From Micromonospora sp. CB01531 (GTDB lineage: Bacteria; Actinomycetota; Actinomycetes; Mycobacteriales; Micromonosporaceae), in assembly GCF_001905095.1 (NCBI RefSeq), contig NZ_LWLS01000081.1:1-64000 (forward strand): a DNA stretch of 64,000 bases, written 5' to 3'. Below, in pieces: positions 52,224 to 59,850 of this stretch (its first letter is position 1; every line of letters begins with the position of its first letter). The position numbers and the translations under genes are program-made. The notes beneath the pieces are model-generated. The model did not search any database. It was given only the letters and a program-made list of their open reading frames with translations, and was not told the DNA's origin.

Positions 52224-53161
52224 CGACGCGCGTGGCTGCCATCGACTGCGGGACCAACTCGATCCGGCTGCTGGTCGCCGACCTGCCCGACCGGGAGGCC
52301 GGCCCGCAGGCGCCGCTGGTGGATCTGAGCCGCCGTATGGAGATCGTCCGGCTGGGCCAGGGCGTCGACCGGACCGGCCGGCTCGCGCCGGAGGCGATCG
52401 AGCGGACCCGGGTGGCGCTCGCCGACTACGCGGCCGAGATCGAGAAGTTCGGCGCGGAGCGGGTCCGGATGTGCGCCACCTCGGCGACCCGGGACGCCAG
52501 CAACGCCGCCGACTTCCGGGCGATGGTCGAGCAGACCCTCGGCGTGCCGCCCGAGGTGGTCACCGGCGACGAGGAGGCCCGGCTGTCCTTCACCGGCGCG
52601 GTGCGCGGGCTGCCCGCCGACGCCCGGCCGCCGTACCTGGTGGTCGACATCGGCGGTGGATCGACCGAGTTCGTGGTCGGCGCCCGCGAGGGCCGGGTGG
52701 AGGCGGCCGTCTCGGTGGACATCGGCTGCGTCCGGATGACCGAGCGCCACCTGCACAGCGACCCGCCGAGCCTCGACGAGATCGCGGCCGCGCAGGCCGA
52801 CATCGCCGTGGCGGTGGACCGCGCGCTGGCGGCGGTGCCGGGGCGCGAGGCCGCCACGCTGGTCGGGCTCGCCGGGTCGGTCACCACCGTCGTCGCCATC
52901 GCCCAGGGCCTCCAGGCGTACGAGCCGGAGCGCATCCACCACGCCCGGGTGTCGTACGACCAGGTCGCCGAGGTCACCGCCGACCTGCTGGCGAAGAGCA
53001 GCGCGCAGCGGCTGGCCATCCCGGTGATGCACCCCGGCCGCGCCGACGTGATCGGCGCGGGCGCCCTGGTGCTCCGGGTCATCATGGGGCGCGCCGGCAT
53101 GCCGTCGGTCGTCGCCTCCGAGCACGACATCCTCGACGGCATCGCCTGGAGCCTGCAGTAG
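52220..53161 (+). CDS. ppx: Exopolyphosphatase / guanosine pentaphosphate phosphatase (Ppx/GppA)
   Basis: GTG 52220 (313 residues) overlaps the previous stop. The ASKHA-fold phosphatase signatures are VAAIDCGTNSIRLLVAD, GAERVRMCATSATRDASN, YLVVDIGGGSTEFVVG, and LVGLAGSVTTVVAIA. Members hydrolyse polyphosphate or pppGpp; the short length (about 310) is that of the mycobacterial Ppx proteins. The gene closes the conserved eno-FtsB-DUF501-ppx block and is followed by a hairpin with a short T-run. Confidence 0.92.
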   Translation: MTTRVAAIDCGTNSIRLLVADLPDREAGPQAPLVDLSRRMEIVRLGQGVDRTGRLAPEAIERTRVALADYAAEIEKFGAERVRMCATSATRDASNAADFRAMVEQTLGVPPEVVTGDEEARLSFTGAVRGLPADARPPYLVVDIGGGSTEFVVGAREGRVEAAVSVDIGCVRMTERHLHSDPPSLDEIAAAQADIAVAVDRALAAVPGREAATLVGLAGSVTTVVAIAQGLQAYEPERIHHARVSYDQVAEVTADLLAKSSAQRLAIPVMHPGRADVIGAGALVLRVIMGRAGMPSVVASEHDILDGIAWSLQ

Positions 53162-53172
53162 CAGGTTGGACC

Positions 53173-53196
53173 AACCGGGTTCGATGAACCGGTTTT
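53173..53196 (+). terminator. Intrinsic-type terminator after ppx
   Basis: AACCGGGTTC (53173-53182) pairs with GAACCGGTT (53186-53194) with one bulged G and a three-base loop, followed directly by TT, giving a TTTT run at 53193-53196. This is the most classical terminator in the window. Confidence 0.65.
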
Positions 53197-53308
53197 CACC
53201 CCGATGCATTGAATCGGAAGAATGTCATTGCGGTCGATGGAACAGGAAAACCCCTGCTACTGTCTCGCGAAGATGCTTATCGATGCATCATTACGGGGAG
53301 GAGCGTGG

Positions 53309-53743
53309 ATGTCGAAGCGTGTTGTTCGGCGAGCGGTTGCGGCGGTTCTGCTGGTGGTGGCCAGCGGTTCCGTCCAGTTGGTGGGCTCCGGCCCGGCGTC
53401 CGCCGCGACGCCGACCTGCGTGAAGTCTGTTACCTATCAGGGAGCCCTGGTGCCCGCCGCGTCGACCAATTCGGTCGACTGCAACATGGTGCGCGGGAAC
53501 GTCAGTGACGGGGTGGCCCGGCTGCAGGACACGATGAACGACTGCTACCCGGGCACGCTCAGGGCCGTCGGCGTCTACCCGCTGATTGTCGACGGCAACT
53601 TCGGCGGCAACACGCAGAAGGCGCTGATCGAGGTGCAGAAGGTCGCCCGCACCTCGGCGGACGGGGTCTACGGGCCGAACACCCGGAAGGCGATGCTGCA
53701 CGTCGACCCCGACTACGGGGACCCCTGCCGCCGCGTCAGCTGA
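53309..53743 (+). CDS. Secreted peptidoglycan-binding domain protein
   Basis: ATG 53309 with GGGGAGGAG upstream gives 144 residues. The signal peptide (RRAVAAVLLVVASGSVQLVGSGPASAA) is clear. The mature part is one PG_binding_1 domain: VSDGVARLQDTMNDCYPGTL, YPLIVDGNFGGNTQKALIEVQKVAR and DGVYGPNTRKAMLH, with three or four cysteines. It would bind cell-wall glycan outside the cell without a catalytic domain. Upstream sequence is AT-richer than the rest of the window, so the gene may be a recent arrival. A strong palindrome follows at 53787. Confidence 0.85.
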   Translation: MSKRVVRRAVAAVLLVVASGSVQLVGSGPASAATPTCVKSVTYQGALVPAASTNSVDCNMVRGNVSDGVARLQDTMNDCYPGTLRAVGVYPLIVDGNFGGNTQKALIEVQKVARTSADGVYGPNTRKAMLHVDPDYGDPCRRVS

Positions 53744-53786
53744 GTTCCTGCCGGACCGGCAGCCCGCGCCGGGATAGGCGAGGTGG

Positions 53787-53828
53787 GAGGTAGAGGTGGG
53801 TCAGGACAAGCTGACCCACCTCTACCTC
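53787..53828. terminator. Perfect 18-bp palindrome between convergent genes
   Basis: Stem GAGGTAGAGGTGGGTCAG (53787-53804) with a six-base loop GACAAG and its exact complement at 53811-53828. It is between the peptidoglycan-binding gene and the convergent membrane protein gene, so a bidirectional terminator is likely. Confidence 0.8.
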
Positions 53829-53886
53829 GGTGGCGATGTGCGCGGCACCGGTGTCCCCAAAATGCGGCATCACAAGATCTGCCGGT

Positions 53887-54576
53887 TCACCTCGACGGCT
53901 GGCGCGGCCAGTCCGACGACCGCCCGGGCCGGTCCCCGGCACCGCCCGACAGTGAGCCAGCCCAGTCCGAAGCGCCGGTCCCGTCCGAACGACCGGCCCC
54001 GCTCGAACTGCCGGCCCGTACCAGTTCCGGCTCGGGGGTCCTGCTCGGCGTGCCCAGGCCGAGACCGTCCACGCCCAGCGGGCGGTCCGGTTGCGTTGCG
54101 GGCGAGAGGATCTCGTCCGGCTGCAACGCTCCAGGTCCGTCGGCTTCGGGTTGCGGCCACCGCTGCCAGCGGCGGACGCTCACGACCGCGACGAGCAACA
54201 GCGAGCCCACCAGCAGGGTCGTCCCGGTCCGGACGGGGGCTGCCAGGTCGACCTGGTAGCCGGCCAGAGTCGGTTCGTGGTCGAGGAGTTTCATCAGCGA
54301 GGTCGGGCTGACCAGCAGGCCCAGGTAACTTGCCGAGTAGAACAAGCCGGTCAGCGTCGCGCCCAGCGGGGAGATCCGGAGCGTGGCGACGAGCCCGAGC
54401 AGGATCCCAGCCGCCGCCAGCACGAGCGCGGGCCGGACGAGATCACCGCCGTCCAGCGCGCCGCCGTTCTGTGCGTCTGCGAACGCCTGCGCCGACCGGT
54501 CCTGCCCAAGGGCGAAGAGGATCCAGGCCGACGGGCCCACGATGGCTGCGGCGATCACGGTTCCGATGTGTCGCAT
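53887..54576 (-). CDS. Four-helix membrane protein, unknown function
   Basis: The 229-residue protein has four predicted membrane helices in residues 1-135 (GTVIAAAIVGPSAWILFALG, LVRPALVLAAAGILLGLVATL, ATLTGLFYSASYLGLLV, TGTTLLVGSLLLVAVVSV) and a long, polar, disordered C-terminus rich in Pro/Ser/Gly. I recognise no family. The start is ATG 54576. A nearly perfect 10-bp inverted repeat at 54612-54636 lies just upstream and may be its operator. Confidence 0.7.
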   Translation of the reverse strand: MRHIGTVIAAAIVGPSAWILFALGQDRSAQAFADAQNGGALDGGDLVRPALVLAAAGILLGLVATLRISPLGATLTGLFYSASYLGLLVSPTSLMKLLDHEPTLAGYQVDLAAPVRTGTTLLVGSLLLVAVVSVRRWQRWPQPEADGPGALQPDEILSPATQPDRPLGVDGLGLGTPSRTPEPELVRAGSSSGAGRSDGTGASDWAGSLSGGAGDRPGRSSDWPRQPSR

Positions 54577-54914
54577 CGGGGCAAGGTACCGACCATCCTC
54601 GTGAATCAGCAGGCACGTAAGGAGAACTTAAGTGCCAGCACAGCATGTATCCGGTTTTGGCGGGCAGGCCGTCACACTGCGGATTCCCTGAGTGATGCAG
54701 CGCGGCCGGGCCTCATCTGGTGACCGTCGAGCGCGTCAGGCCGAACATTCGCTCCGACGACTTCGAGGCAGCCGCCGCTGCTACCGCGATCTGACCGGGG
54801 CTCGGCGGCGGCGACGGGCTCGACTGGACCCCCTTTTCCGTCGGCGAGAGCCGCGAGGTCCAACTCGCGGGAGAACTACTGTTTTCTTGACGGTACTGTG
54901 TAATCCACAGTACC
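54577..54914. other. Divergent intergenic region before the padR gene
   Basis: 338 bp without a supported gene. It contains the inverted repeat 54612-54636 on the side of the membrane protein gene, and the PadR operator/promoter at its right end. The middle section shows nothing that I can interpret. Confidence 0.5.
54612..54636. promoter_or_regulatory. Inverted repeat upstream of the membrane protein gene
   Basis: GGCACGTAAG (54612-54621) and CTTAAGTGCC (54627-54636), complementary at 9 of 10 positions with a five-base spacer, 36 bp before the start of the leftward gene. It could be an operator for an unknown regulator. Confidence 0.45.
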
Positions 54915-54916
54915 GT
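54890..54916. promoter_or_regulatory. PadR operator overlapping the padR promoter and start
   Basis: ACGGTACTGTG-TAATC-CACAGTACCGT: a perfect 11-bp inverted repeat. Its left edge overlaps a TTGACG -35-like hexamer (54887-54892) and its right edge overlaps GTG 54915. Binding by the encoded PadR protein would silence its own operon. Confidence 0.8.
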
Positions 54917-55256
54917 GCAACGCGTGGATACGACGCAGCTCCTCAAGGGCGTGCTCGACCTGGCCGTTCTCGCCGTGCTCAAGGACGAGGACGGCTATGG
55001 TTACGACATCCTCCGCCGGCTGCGCGAGGCCGGCCTGGAGGAGGTCGGCGACGCCTCCGTCTACGGCACCCTGCGCCGGCTCTTCGCCGCCGGCCTGCTG
55101 ACCGCGTACGTGGTGCCGAGCGAGTCCGGCCCGCACCGCAAGTACTACGCCCTCAACGCCGCCGGCCGGGATCAGCTCACCCGCTCCGGCAAGACCTGGC
55201 GCTCCTTCGCCACCACCATGGACGCACTGCTCGACGATCGGGGGATGGCGGCATGA
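54915..55256 (+). CDS. PadR family transcriptional regulator
   Basis: The 113-residue winged-helix protein starts at GTG 54915, or more likely GTG 54924 (VDTTQLLKGVLDLAVL), since the first lies inside the operator. PadR features are complete: LLKGVLDLAVLAVLKDEDGYGYDILRRLREAGL, VYGTLRRLFAAGLLTAYVV and GPHRKYYALNAAGRDQL. With so short a leader the transcript is probably nearly leaderless. Its stop overlaps the start of the HAAS-domain gene (ATGA), the typical PadR-DUF1700 pairing. Confidence 0.92.
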   Translation: MQRVDTTQLLKGVLDLAVLAVLKDEDGYGYDILRRLREAGLEEVGDASVYGTLRRLFAAGLLTAYVVPSESGPHRKYYALNAAGRDQLTRSGKTWRSFATTMDALLDDRGMAA

Positions 55257-56251
55257 CCGTCACTGGGCAGGAGATCGCGGACTACGTCGAGCGGGTGCGG
55301 ACCGCCCTGGCCGACCTGCCGCCCGCCGTCCGCGACGAGTTGACCGAGGACCTGGCGGAACACCTCACCGAGGTCGCCGCGGAGACCGACGGCACGCTGG
55401 TCGACCGGCTGGGCACGCCGGAGGCGTACGCGGCCGAGCTGCGAGCCGCCGCCGGCGCGGACGGGGCCGGCGGGCAAGCGTCCGTGGACCGCCGGTTCGC
55501 CGCCGCCCGCGCTCGGATCTCCGCCGGGCTGCGCGGCCTCGACACCCGACTCGGCCCCCTCCTCGGGTACGCCATGGCGAGTGAGTTCCTCCGCCCGCTG
55601 CGCCCGGCGTGGTGGCTGGTCCGCGGGTGGCTCGCCGCGCTGCTGATCTCCGCCGCGCTCGGCGAGCCGTCCGGGTTGCTGCCCCGGCTCAGCGGCAGCG
55701 TGCTGGCCGGCCTGTTCCTGCTCGCCGGCACGGTGCTCGCCTCGATCTGGCTGGGCCGCCACTCCGTCGGCATCCGGGGCTGGCCGCGCCGGCTGCTGCG
55801 GCTCGGTACGGCCGCCCTGCTGCTCTTCGCTTTCGCCGCGCTGCTCAACGTGGACCAGCACGCCCGCTCGGACGACTTCGGGCCCTACTCGGGGGTTTCG
55901 GTCGGCAACCCGTACGACTCGATCGAGGACGTCTTCGTCTACGACGAGGAGGGGCGCCTGGTGCGGAACGCCCGGCTCTTCGACCAGAACGGCGTGCCGA
56001 TCCGGCTCGGCTACCCCACCTGCGTCGACAGCGGCCAGTACCCGCCGCGCAACGTCTATCCGTACTGCCCGGACCGAGCCCCCTTCGCGCCCCGGCCGGC
56101 CGCCCCGCCCCCGACGGCGTCGCCGGCGTCCCCGGCCCCGACCGAGTCGCCCGCGCCGACCGGCGGCCCCACGGCCTCCACCACGCCGACCGCCACCCCG
56201 CCGCCCGGGGGGTCGGAATCGGCCGACCCGGGGCCGGTACCGACGCGCTGA
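55253..56251 (+). CDS. HAAS/DUF1700-like domain membrane protein
   Basis: ATG 55253 gives 332 residues. Residues 1-90 form a HAAS-type signalling domain (EIADYVERVRTALADLPPAVRDELTEDLAEHLTEVAAE... LGTPEAYAAELRAA). Three membrane helices follow (about 125-145, 150-168, 185-205), then an extracytoplasmic region (RSDDFGPYSGVSVGNPYDSIEDVFVYDEEGRLV) and a Pro/Ser/Thr-rich tail. HAAS-domain proteins are commonly paired with PadR and affect envelope stress. The pair here is translationally coupled. A strong terminator follows. Confidence 0.85.
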   Translation: MTVTGQEIADYVERVRTALADLPPAVRDELTEDLAEHLTEVAAETDGTLVDRLGTPEAYAAELRAAAGADGAGGQASVDRRFAAARARISAGLRGLDTRLGPLLGYAMASEFLRPLRPAWWLVRGWLAALLISAALGEPSGLLPRLSGSVLAGLFLLAGTVLASIWLGRHSVGIRGWPRRLLRLGTAALLLFAFAALLNVDQHARSDDFGPYSGVSVGNPYDSIEDVFVYDEEGRLVRNARLFDQNGVPIRLGYPTCVDSGQYPPRNVYPYCPDRAPFAPRPAAPPPTASPASPAPTESPAPTGGPTASTTPTATPPPGGSESADPGPVPTR

Positions 56252-56260
56252 CTCCTCGCC

Positions 56261-56292
56261 GCGGGGCGTCCGTCGACCGACGGACGCCCCGC
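56261..56292. terminator. Terminator after the PadR-HAAS operon
   Basis: GCGGGGCGTCCGTC (56261-56274) and GACGGACGCCCCGC (56279-56292) form a perfect 14-bp stem with a GACC loop, followed by TTCG. Confidence 0.85.
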
Positions 56293-56392
56293 TTCGTGTC
56301 CATGATGGACCAATTGGCAGGGGAGGGGCGGCGCGGTCCGGTCCCGGTCGCTACGGTGTCGTCTGCTCGTCGACTCCCGTGAAAGGACCTCC

Positions 56393-56890
56393 GTGTCAGA
56401 GCCGGCCACCCTCTCCTCCGCCGAGCCCGCAACCGACGGGACCCCGCCGTCGGAACCTGCCCGCGATCCGGCCGCCCCGTCCCGTCTCGGCGCCGTGCTG
56501 GGCGTGGTCGTGCTGCTCCTCGGCGTCGCCACCGCCCTGCTGGTGGGATTTCTGATCAAGGTGGGCCCGAGTGGCGACCTGCGCGACGTCTTCGGCGGCG
56601 GTGACGGCACCGCCGAGGCGAGGATCGGTGACTGCGTGGCCGAGCTGCCCACCGTCGCCGGCGTCGAGGCGAAGGCGGCCGACGATGCGCGGGTGGTCCG
56701 CTGCGACTCGGCCGCCGCGGCGTACGCGGTGGTCGGCCGGGTGCAGGACCCGGCGGCGGCCCGTACCCGCTCGGCGGCGGCGTGCGAGCCGTACTTCCGG
56801 CCGGGCGACGACGGGTACGTCCTGTATCGCGTCGGCGACGACGGCGACGGCTACCTGCTCTGTCTGGTCCGCCAGGCGAACGGGAGGTGA
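56393..56890 (+). CDS. Membrane-anchored protein, unknown function
   Basis: The 165-residue protein (GTG 56393, AAAGGA ribosome site) has a disordered N-terminus, one membrane helix (LGAVLGVVVLLLGVATALLVGFLI) and an extracytoplasmic domain with four cysteines (IGDCVAELPTVAGVEA, VVRCDSAAAAY, AACEPYF, YLLCLVRQ). This cysteine pattern is that of small actinobacterial LppU/SCO-like secreted domains. I do not know its role. It stands alone between two terminator-like spacers. Confidence 0.75.
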   Translation: MSEPATLSSAEPATDGTPPSEPARDPAAPSRLGAVLGVVVLLLGVATALLVGFLIKVGPSGDLRDVFGGGDGTAEARIGDCVAELPTVAGVEAKAADDARVVRCDSAAAAYAVVGRVQDPAAARTRSAAACEPYFRPGDDGYVLYRVGDDGDGYLLCLVRQANGR

Positions 56891-57002
56891 ATGCCACTCT
56901 GCCGGCGTCTTCCCCGGGCTGCCGGGAGCGTGGCACGCTACCGGCACGTAACACCCACTGGGCGACCAGCCAACGATGACTGACCGCTAGGAGGACGAGC
57001 CA

Positions 57003-57689
57003 ATGGGCGAGATGGTGAGCTTCACCGGCAACGGAGGGACGAGCGAGGGGTATCTCGCGATACCCTCCGGCGGTGCGGCCAGCCCGGCGGTCATCGTCAT
57101 CCAGGACTGGTGGGGTCTGGTGCCCCACGTGCGGGCGGTGGTGGACCGCTTCGCCGAGGCCGGCTTCGTCGCCCTCGCGCCGGACTTCCGCCATGGCGGT
57201 CCGGCCAGCAAGCCGAGTGAGCCCCGGCAGATGCTGAACAGCGCGCAGATGGACGAGGCGGCCACCGACATCGCCGCCGCGGCGGACTATCTCTCCGGCC
57301 GCTCGGAGGTGGCCGGCGGGATCGGCTGCGCCGGGTTCTGCGCCGGCGCCAGCCTGGCCCTCTGGTCGGGGACCTTCTCCGACCGGATCGTCGCCACCGC
57401 CGGCTTCTACCCGCGCCTGCCCTGGGACGGCATGCGCGCCGACTGGGCCGACTACGCGGGCAAGGCCGCGCTCATCCACTGCTCCGAGGCGGACGGCCTC
57501 TCCGCCGCCGACGGGGTGCAGAGCGTACGCCGGGCCATCGAGGCGGCCGGCGGGGCCTGCCAGACCTACGACTACCCGGGCACCTCGCACGCGTTCTTCA
57601 ACGAGGACCGGCCGGAGCACTTCGACCAGCGCGCCGCCGCCACCGCCTGGGCCCGCACCCTCGAGCTTTTCCGGGCCAAGCTTGGCTGA
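57003..57689 (+). CDS. Dienelactone hydrolase family protein
   Basis: ATG 57003, after TAGGAGGACG, gives 228 residues. Alpha/beta-hydrolase with the DLH triad: Cys113 in GCAGFCAGAS, Asp in the ALIHCSEADGLSAADGV strand, His196 in GTSHAFFNEDRPE. The usual helper glutamate (QEWWGL) is Asp here (VIQDWWGLVPH). It could hydrolyse dienelactones or other small lactones/esters. The end overlaps the uracil-DNA glycosylase start by 8 bp. Confidence 0.9.
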   Translation: MGEMVSFTGNGGTSEGYLAIPSGGAASPAVIVIQDWWGLVPHVRAVVDRFAEAGFVALAPDFRHGGPASKPSEPRQMLNSAQMDEAATDIAAAADYLSGRSEVAGGIGCAGFCAGASLALWSGTFSDRIVATAGFYPRLPWDGMRADWADYAGKAALIHCSEADGLSAADGVQSVRRAIEAAGGACQTYDYPGTSHAFFNEDRPEHFDQRAAATAWARTLELFRAKLG

Positions 57690-58425
57690 ACCGCGTACCC
57701 CCGCCGAGGTGGTCGCCCGCGCCGCGCGGGCGACCGATCTGGCCGACCTCGACGCCGAGGTCAGCAACTGCTTCGCCTGCCCTCGGCTGGTCGCCTGGCG
57801 GGAGGAGGTGGCCCGGACGAAGCGGGCGGCCTTCCGCGACCAGGAGTACTGGGGCCGGCCGGTGCCCGGCTTCGGTGCGCCCGATGCGCGGATCGCCATC
57901 CTCGGCCTGGCACCTGCCGCGCACGGCGGCAACCGCACCGGCCGGATCTTCACCGGCGACCGCTCCGGCGACGTGCTGTTCGCCGCGCTGTACCGGGCCG
58001 GGCTGGCCAACCAGCCGACCAGCGTCGCCGCCGACGACGGCCTGACCCTGCGCGACACCCGGATCTTCGCTGCGGTCCGTTGCGCGCCGCCGGACAACAA
58101 ACCCACCCCGACCGAGCGCGACACCTGCGCGCCCTGGCTGCACCGGGAGGTCGCGCTGCTCCGGCCCACGCTGCGTGTCGTGGTGGCGCTGGGGGCGTTC
58201 GCCTGGGCCGCATGGTGGCCGGTCCTGCGCGACGTGTACGGACAGCGCCCGCCCACTCCGCGCCCGGCGTTCGGTCATGGGGCACACTGGTCCGGCACGT
58301 CCGTGCCGGCGCTGCTCGGCTGCTACCACGTCAGCCAGCAGAACACCTTCACCGGGCGGCTGACACCAGCGATGTTGGACGACGTGTTCGCCCGGGCGAA
58401 GCGGTTGGCCGGGGTGGACGACTGA
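57682..58425 (+). CDS. Uracil-DNA glycosylase, family 5 (UDGb) type
   Basis: The 247-residue protein probably starts at TTG 57682 inside the end of the previous gene; no better start is seen before the first motif. The four cysteines for a [4Fe-4S] cluster are Cys30, Cys33, Cys134 and Cys149 (NCFACPRL and RCAPPDNKPTP...DTC). Motif 1 is GLAPAAHGGNRTGRIF and motif 2 is CYHVSQQNTFTGRLT, both typical of UDGb. It excises uracil and other deaminated bases from DNA. It is coupled to the hydrolase gene by overlap but with no functional link. Confidence 0.92.
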   Translation: MAEPRTPAEVVARAARATDLADLDAEVSNCFACPRLVAWREEVARTKRAAFRDQEYWGRPVPGFGAPDARIAILGLAPAAHGGNRTGRIFTGDRSGDVLFAALYRAGLANQPTSVAADDGLTLRDTRIFAAVRCAPPDNKPTPTERDTCAPWLHREVALLRPTLRVVVALGAFAWAAWWPVLRDVYGQRPPTPRPAFGHGAHWSGTSVPALLGCYHVSQQNTFTGRLTPAMLDDVFARAKRLAGVDD

Positions 58426-58445
58426 GGATTGCGTAGGGCGGTGGG

Positions 58446-59192
58446 ATGGACCTCGGCGTGCTGCGCAGGTGGTGGCCGCTCGTCGCGGTGACCCTGCTGC
58501 TCGCCGTCGCCGCGCTCGCCGCCGGGCACTCCGCGATCGGCGCCAGCCGGATCCCGCCCGCCGTGGACAACATCCCCTACGTGCCGGACTACCCCACCGC
58601 CGAGCCCGCTCCCTCGATCCCGGTCGAGCCTCGGGACGCGGGCGAGGCCACTTCGGTCGAGATTCCCCAGTGGATCACCACGGCCTTCCTCGTCGTGCTC
58701 GGCACAGCTGTGCTGGTCGTCGCCGGGTACGTCGTCTGGACGCTGATCAGCGGGGCGCTGCGGCGGACCACCCGGGCCATTCCGACGCAGCGGGCCCGGC
58801 GGACCGCCGACGGTACCGCCCGGGAGGTGGTGGCCGCCCTGGACGCCGGCCTGGTGGAGCTGGACGACCGGTCCACCGATCCCCGGACGGCGGTGATCGC
58901 CTGCTGGGTCCGACTGGAGGAGGCGGCCGAGGAGGCCGGGGTGCCCCGGCTGGCCGGGGACACCGCCACCGACCTGGTTACCCGGCTGCTGCGGGGTGAC
59001 CCGGCGGCCGGCGTCCCGGCGATCGCCAGCGCGGGTGTGCTGGACGGCTTCGCGCACGTCTACCGGGAGGCCCGGTACGCCACCCACGCGGTCGACGAGC
59101 AGATGCGCGACCAGGCCCGGGCCGCGGTGCGCCGGCTGCGCGCCGAGTTGACCACCGTAGCCGTCGCCGATTCCGGGGAGGCGACGGCATGA
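58446..59192 (+). CDS. DUF4129 domain membrane protein
   Basis: The 248-residue protein has two membrane helices (WWPLVAVTLLLAVAALAAGH near 10-30; TTAFLVVLGTAVLVVAGYVVWTLI near 80-105). The extracytoplasmic stretch is between them and a cytosolic DUF4129 helical domain follows (AREVVAALDAGLVELDDRSTDPRTAVIACWVRLEEAAEEAG... TDLVTRLL). DUF4129 is often fused to transglutaminase-like proteins and linked with MoxR/DUF58 operons, as here. Its stop TGA overlaps an ATG (ATGA) at 59189 of a micro-ORF. Confidence 0.88.
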   Translation: MDLGVLRRWWPLVAVTLLLAVAALAAGHSAIGASRIPPAVDNIPYVPDYPTAEPAPSIPVEPRDAGEATSVEIPQWITTAFLVVLGTAVLVVAGYVVWTLISGALRRTTRAIPTQRARRTADGTAREVVAALDAGLVELDDRSTDPRTAVIACWVRLEEAAEEAGVPRLAGDTATDLVTRLLRGDPAAGVPAIASAGVLDGFAHVYREARYATHAVDEQMRDQARAAVRRLRAELTTVAVADSGEATA

Positions 59193-59273
59193 GCGAGCGG
59201 AGTGAGCGAATCGGTCAGCTCGGCGCGGTGGTGCCTCAGGCCGTTGCCGACCGGAGGGAGGCGACGGCATGAG
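59161..59273. repeat. 80-bp offset junction duplication with RTGAGCG element
   Basis: Two copies of a 33-bp segment (59161-59193 and 59241-59273), 27 of 33 positions identical and the last 18 identical (GGGAGGCGACGGCATGAG). Each copy contains the ribosome site and ATG. The insert between them starts with ATGAGCGAGCGGAGTGAGCG. Confidence 0.85.
59189..59272 (+). CDS. Micro-ORF (27 aa) generated by junction duplication
   Basis: ATG 59189 overlaps the DUF4129 stop, and its own TGA (59270-59272) overlaps the next gene's ATG 59269, so coupling is preserved. The peptide begins MSERSERIGQLGAVVPQA and ends AVADRREATA, nearly the DUF4129 C-terminus AVADSGEATA. It carries a GGGGAGG ribosome site in front. 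Confidence 0.4.
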   Translation: MSERSERIGQLGAVVPQAVADRREATA

Positions 59274-59850
59274 TACCAGTATCGACGACCTGCTGTCGTT
59301 CGACGAGGAACCGGCCGGGGAGGCGCGGGACGCGCGGGGCGGGTGGCTGCGCGGGCTGCTGCGTACCCTCGCAGTCACTGCGGCGATCGTGGTGGTGGTC
59401 GTGGTCGGCCTGCGCGCGGTCGGCCTCCAGGCGTCACTCTGGATCATCGTGGCCGGGGTGCTCGCGGTGCTCGCCGTACGCCGGGTCACCGCTGCCCTGT
59501 CGCCCCCGCCGCCGCCGAGGGCGGGTGGCCGGGCCCCGGCCGGCGAGGAGCCGGGCACCTGGAACTGGGGGGCCCGGGACGCACTGCGTAGCGCGATCAA
59601 CCGTTGGCAGGTGCCGCTGGACTGGTCCACCAGCCGGCCCGAGCGGTTCACCAACGTGATCCTGCCCCGGATCGGTGAGTTGGCCGACGAGCGGCTGCGC
59701 CAGAAGCACGGCGTCACCCGCGAGTCCGACCCGGCCCGGGCCCGCGCCCTGCTGGGCGAGCCGCTGTGGGCCTTCCTCGCCACGCCCGCCCGCCGCACCC
59801 CGTCGCCGCGCAACGTCGCGGCGATCGTCGCCGAACTGGAGAAGCTGTGA
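59269..59850 (+). CDS. Membrane protein of the MoxR-DUF58 operon, unknown
   Basis: ATG 59269 gives 193 residues. Two adjacent membrane helices (TLAVTAAIVVVVVVGLRAVG and LWIIVAGVLAVLAVRRV) are followed by a cytosolic domain rich in charged helices (WNWGARDALRSAINRWQVPLDWSTSRPERFTNVILPRIGELADERLRQKHG). I know of no Pfam name; the same protein lies next to MoxR in related actinomycetes as far as I remember. Its start is preceded by a duplicated junction, and its stop overlaps the MoxR start (TGATG). Confidence 0.8.
   Translation: MSTSIDDLLSFDEEPAGEARDARGGWLRGLLRTLAVTAAIVVVVVVGLRAVGLQASLWIIVAGVLAVLAVRRVTAALSPPPPPRAGGRAPAGEEPGTWNWGARDALRSAINRWQVPLDWSTSRPERFTNVILPRIGELADERLRQKHGVTRESDPARARALLGEPLWAFLATPARRTPSPRNVAAIVAELEKL

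Noticed and set aside
54692..55252. N-terminal extension of the HAAS-domain gene through the padR region
   Set aside because: The ATG at 55253 overlaps the PadR stop and starts the recognised domain; the extension crosses padR in another frame and is Arg-rich low complexity.
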